Below are positions 5,502 through 6,205 of a stretch of 6,205 bases of DNA, one piece after another. The position numbers and the translations under genes were made by a program. The stretch lies in assembly GCA_945889575.1 (NCBI GenBank), contig CAMDBY010000102.1, forward strand, positions 1 to 6,205, written 5' to 3'. The stretch comes from Bifidobacterium breve. Lineage in GTDB: Bacteria; Actinomycetota; Acidimicrobiia; Acidimicrobiales; Ilumatobacteraceae. The notes below the pieces were generated by a model. That model saw nothing but the letters and a program-made list of their open reading frames with translations, searched no databases and was not told the origin of the DNA. Position 1 is the first letter of the stretch; every line of letters begins with the position of its first letter.

Positions 5502-6205
5502 CGGGTCGGCTTGAAGCCACATTGCGTACTCGAATCGATGGTGGCGACAAGTGTCTTGTTCCGTACATCACAGGTGGATATCCGGGTTGGGCTGATTCTG
5601 TGCGTGCGTGTGCAGCCAATGGCGCTGACGCCATCGAGATTGGAATCCCGTTTTCTGATCCGGTAATGGATGGACCGGTTATTCAAAAAGCTTCCCAAAT
5701 TGCATTAGAAGCAGGTGCCACACCTGTCTCAATTTTTCAGGAGATTCGTACTCTGGATGTTGGTATTCCATTGGCCGTGATGTGTTACTACAACACAGTG
5801 TTTCACGCAGGACATGAACGTTTCGCTAGTGACCTTGTCGCAGCCGGAGTATCTGCGGCCATTGTGCCCGACTTACCTCTTGAAGAAGCAGGGGATTGGT
5901 GCACAGCAGCAGACGCAGCAGGTATCGAAACTGTGATGCTTGCAGCACCGACAGCACCTGATAATCGACTTCCCCGTGTTGCAGAGCGTGCGCGAGGTTT
6001 CGTGTATTCCGTAGGTCTACTTGGGGTCACGGGTGAACGCGCAGAGCTGGCTCTTACTGCAACTATTCTTGCCGCGCGAGTGAAGAAGATTACGAACAAG
6101 CCTGTGCTCATTGGTGTTGGTGTTTCAAATGCGTTGCAAGCCGTGGAAGCCAGTCGAGTCGCCGATGGAGTAATCATGGGCGCATCAGTTGTTAACCGGA
6201 TGATG
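5498..6205 (+). CDS. trpA: Tryptophan synthase alpha chain, 3' end beyond the window
   Basis: TrpA cleaves indole-3-glycerol phosphate to indole and glyceraldehyde 3-phosphate and passes the indole to TrpB in the alpha2-beta2 complex. The GTG at 5498 overlaps the trpB stop as GTGA, which fixes the start and implies translational coupling. The frame stays open to the last base, giving 236 codons of an expected 260 or so. Visible: P-Y-I-T-G-G-Y-P-G (22-30); I-E-I-G-I-P-F-S-D-P with the catalytic Glu47; D-G-P-V-I-Q with the catalytic Asp58; C-Y-Y-N-T-V (the M-x-Y-Y-N strand); V-P-D-L-P-L-E-E; the G-V-T-G-E-R loop-6 region; and the phosphate-binding G-V-G-V-S followed by A-D-G-V-I-M-G-A-S. Met57, where enterobacteria have Ala, matches the actinobacterial P-x-M-D-G-P form. 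Nothing appears broken; the truncation is only the window edge. Confidence 0.97.
   Translation, partial: MTGRLEATLRTRIDGGDKCLVPYITGGYPGWADSVRACAANGADAIEIGIPFSDPVMDGPVIQKASQIALEAGATPVSIFQEIRTLDVGIPLAVMCYYNTVFHAGHERFASDLVAAGVSAAIVPDLPLEEAGDWCTAADAAGIETVMLAAPTAPDNRLPRVAERARGFVYSVGLLGVTGERAELALTATILAARVKKITNKPVLIGVGVSNALQAVEASRVADGVIMGASVVNRMM

Noticed and set aside
5803..6177. Minus-strand open frame of 124 codons opposite trpA
   Set aside because: Its Ala/Ser/Thr/Arg-rich low-complexity product mirrors trpA codon usage. The trpA frame has catalytic motifs throughout and is the real gene.

Overview
The window looks like ordinary bacterial chromosome. All genes lie on the + strand and are tightly packed, with base composition close to half G+C by eye and several GTG starts. 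A cis-prenyltransferase gene directly beside recO, actinobacterial-looking TrpA motifs (PFSDPVMDGP, GVGVS) and TANNNT-type -10 hexamers just before start codons suggest an actinobacterium. A moderate-G+C aquatic lineage such as the Acidimicrobiia is my best guess. This placement is inference and rests on no marker gene.

Layout. Positions 1-372 hold the C-terminal part of a cis-prenyltransferase (UppS-like) protein whose substrate-binding motif is eroded. It overlaps recO (369-1088, DNA repair) by 4 nt as GTGA. Eleven bases later comes glyS (1100-2407, single-chain glycyl-tRNA synthetase). A 66-nt gap (2408-2473) carries two inverted repeats and a -10-like hexamer. It leads into a small antibiotic-biosynthesis-monooxygenase-fold protein (2474-2779). 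A tryptophan cluster then runs to the window edge: trpC (2807-3598), trpF (3627-4280), trpB (best start 4335, end 5501) and trpA (5498 onward, cut at 6205). trpB and trpA overlap by 4 nt as GTGA.

How the genes work together. TrpF, TrpC and TrpAB catalyse the last steps of tryptophan synthesis in succession: phosphoribosylanthranilate to CdRP, to indole-3-glycerol phosphate, to L-tryptophan. The first steps (trpE, trpG, trpD) are not here and must be encoded elsewhere. No trp leader peptide, T-box or attenuator is visible before trpC. The ABM protein may be co-transcribed with the trp genes, and its role is unknown.

No RNA genes, mobile elements, CRISPR arrays or long repeats were seen, and no gene-free stretch exceeds 66 nt. 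I found no convincing new multi-gene system. The points most worth a second look are the degenerate UppS-like protein, the palindromic sites before the ABM gene and before trpB, and the dedicated trpF with an unusual acidic tail.
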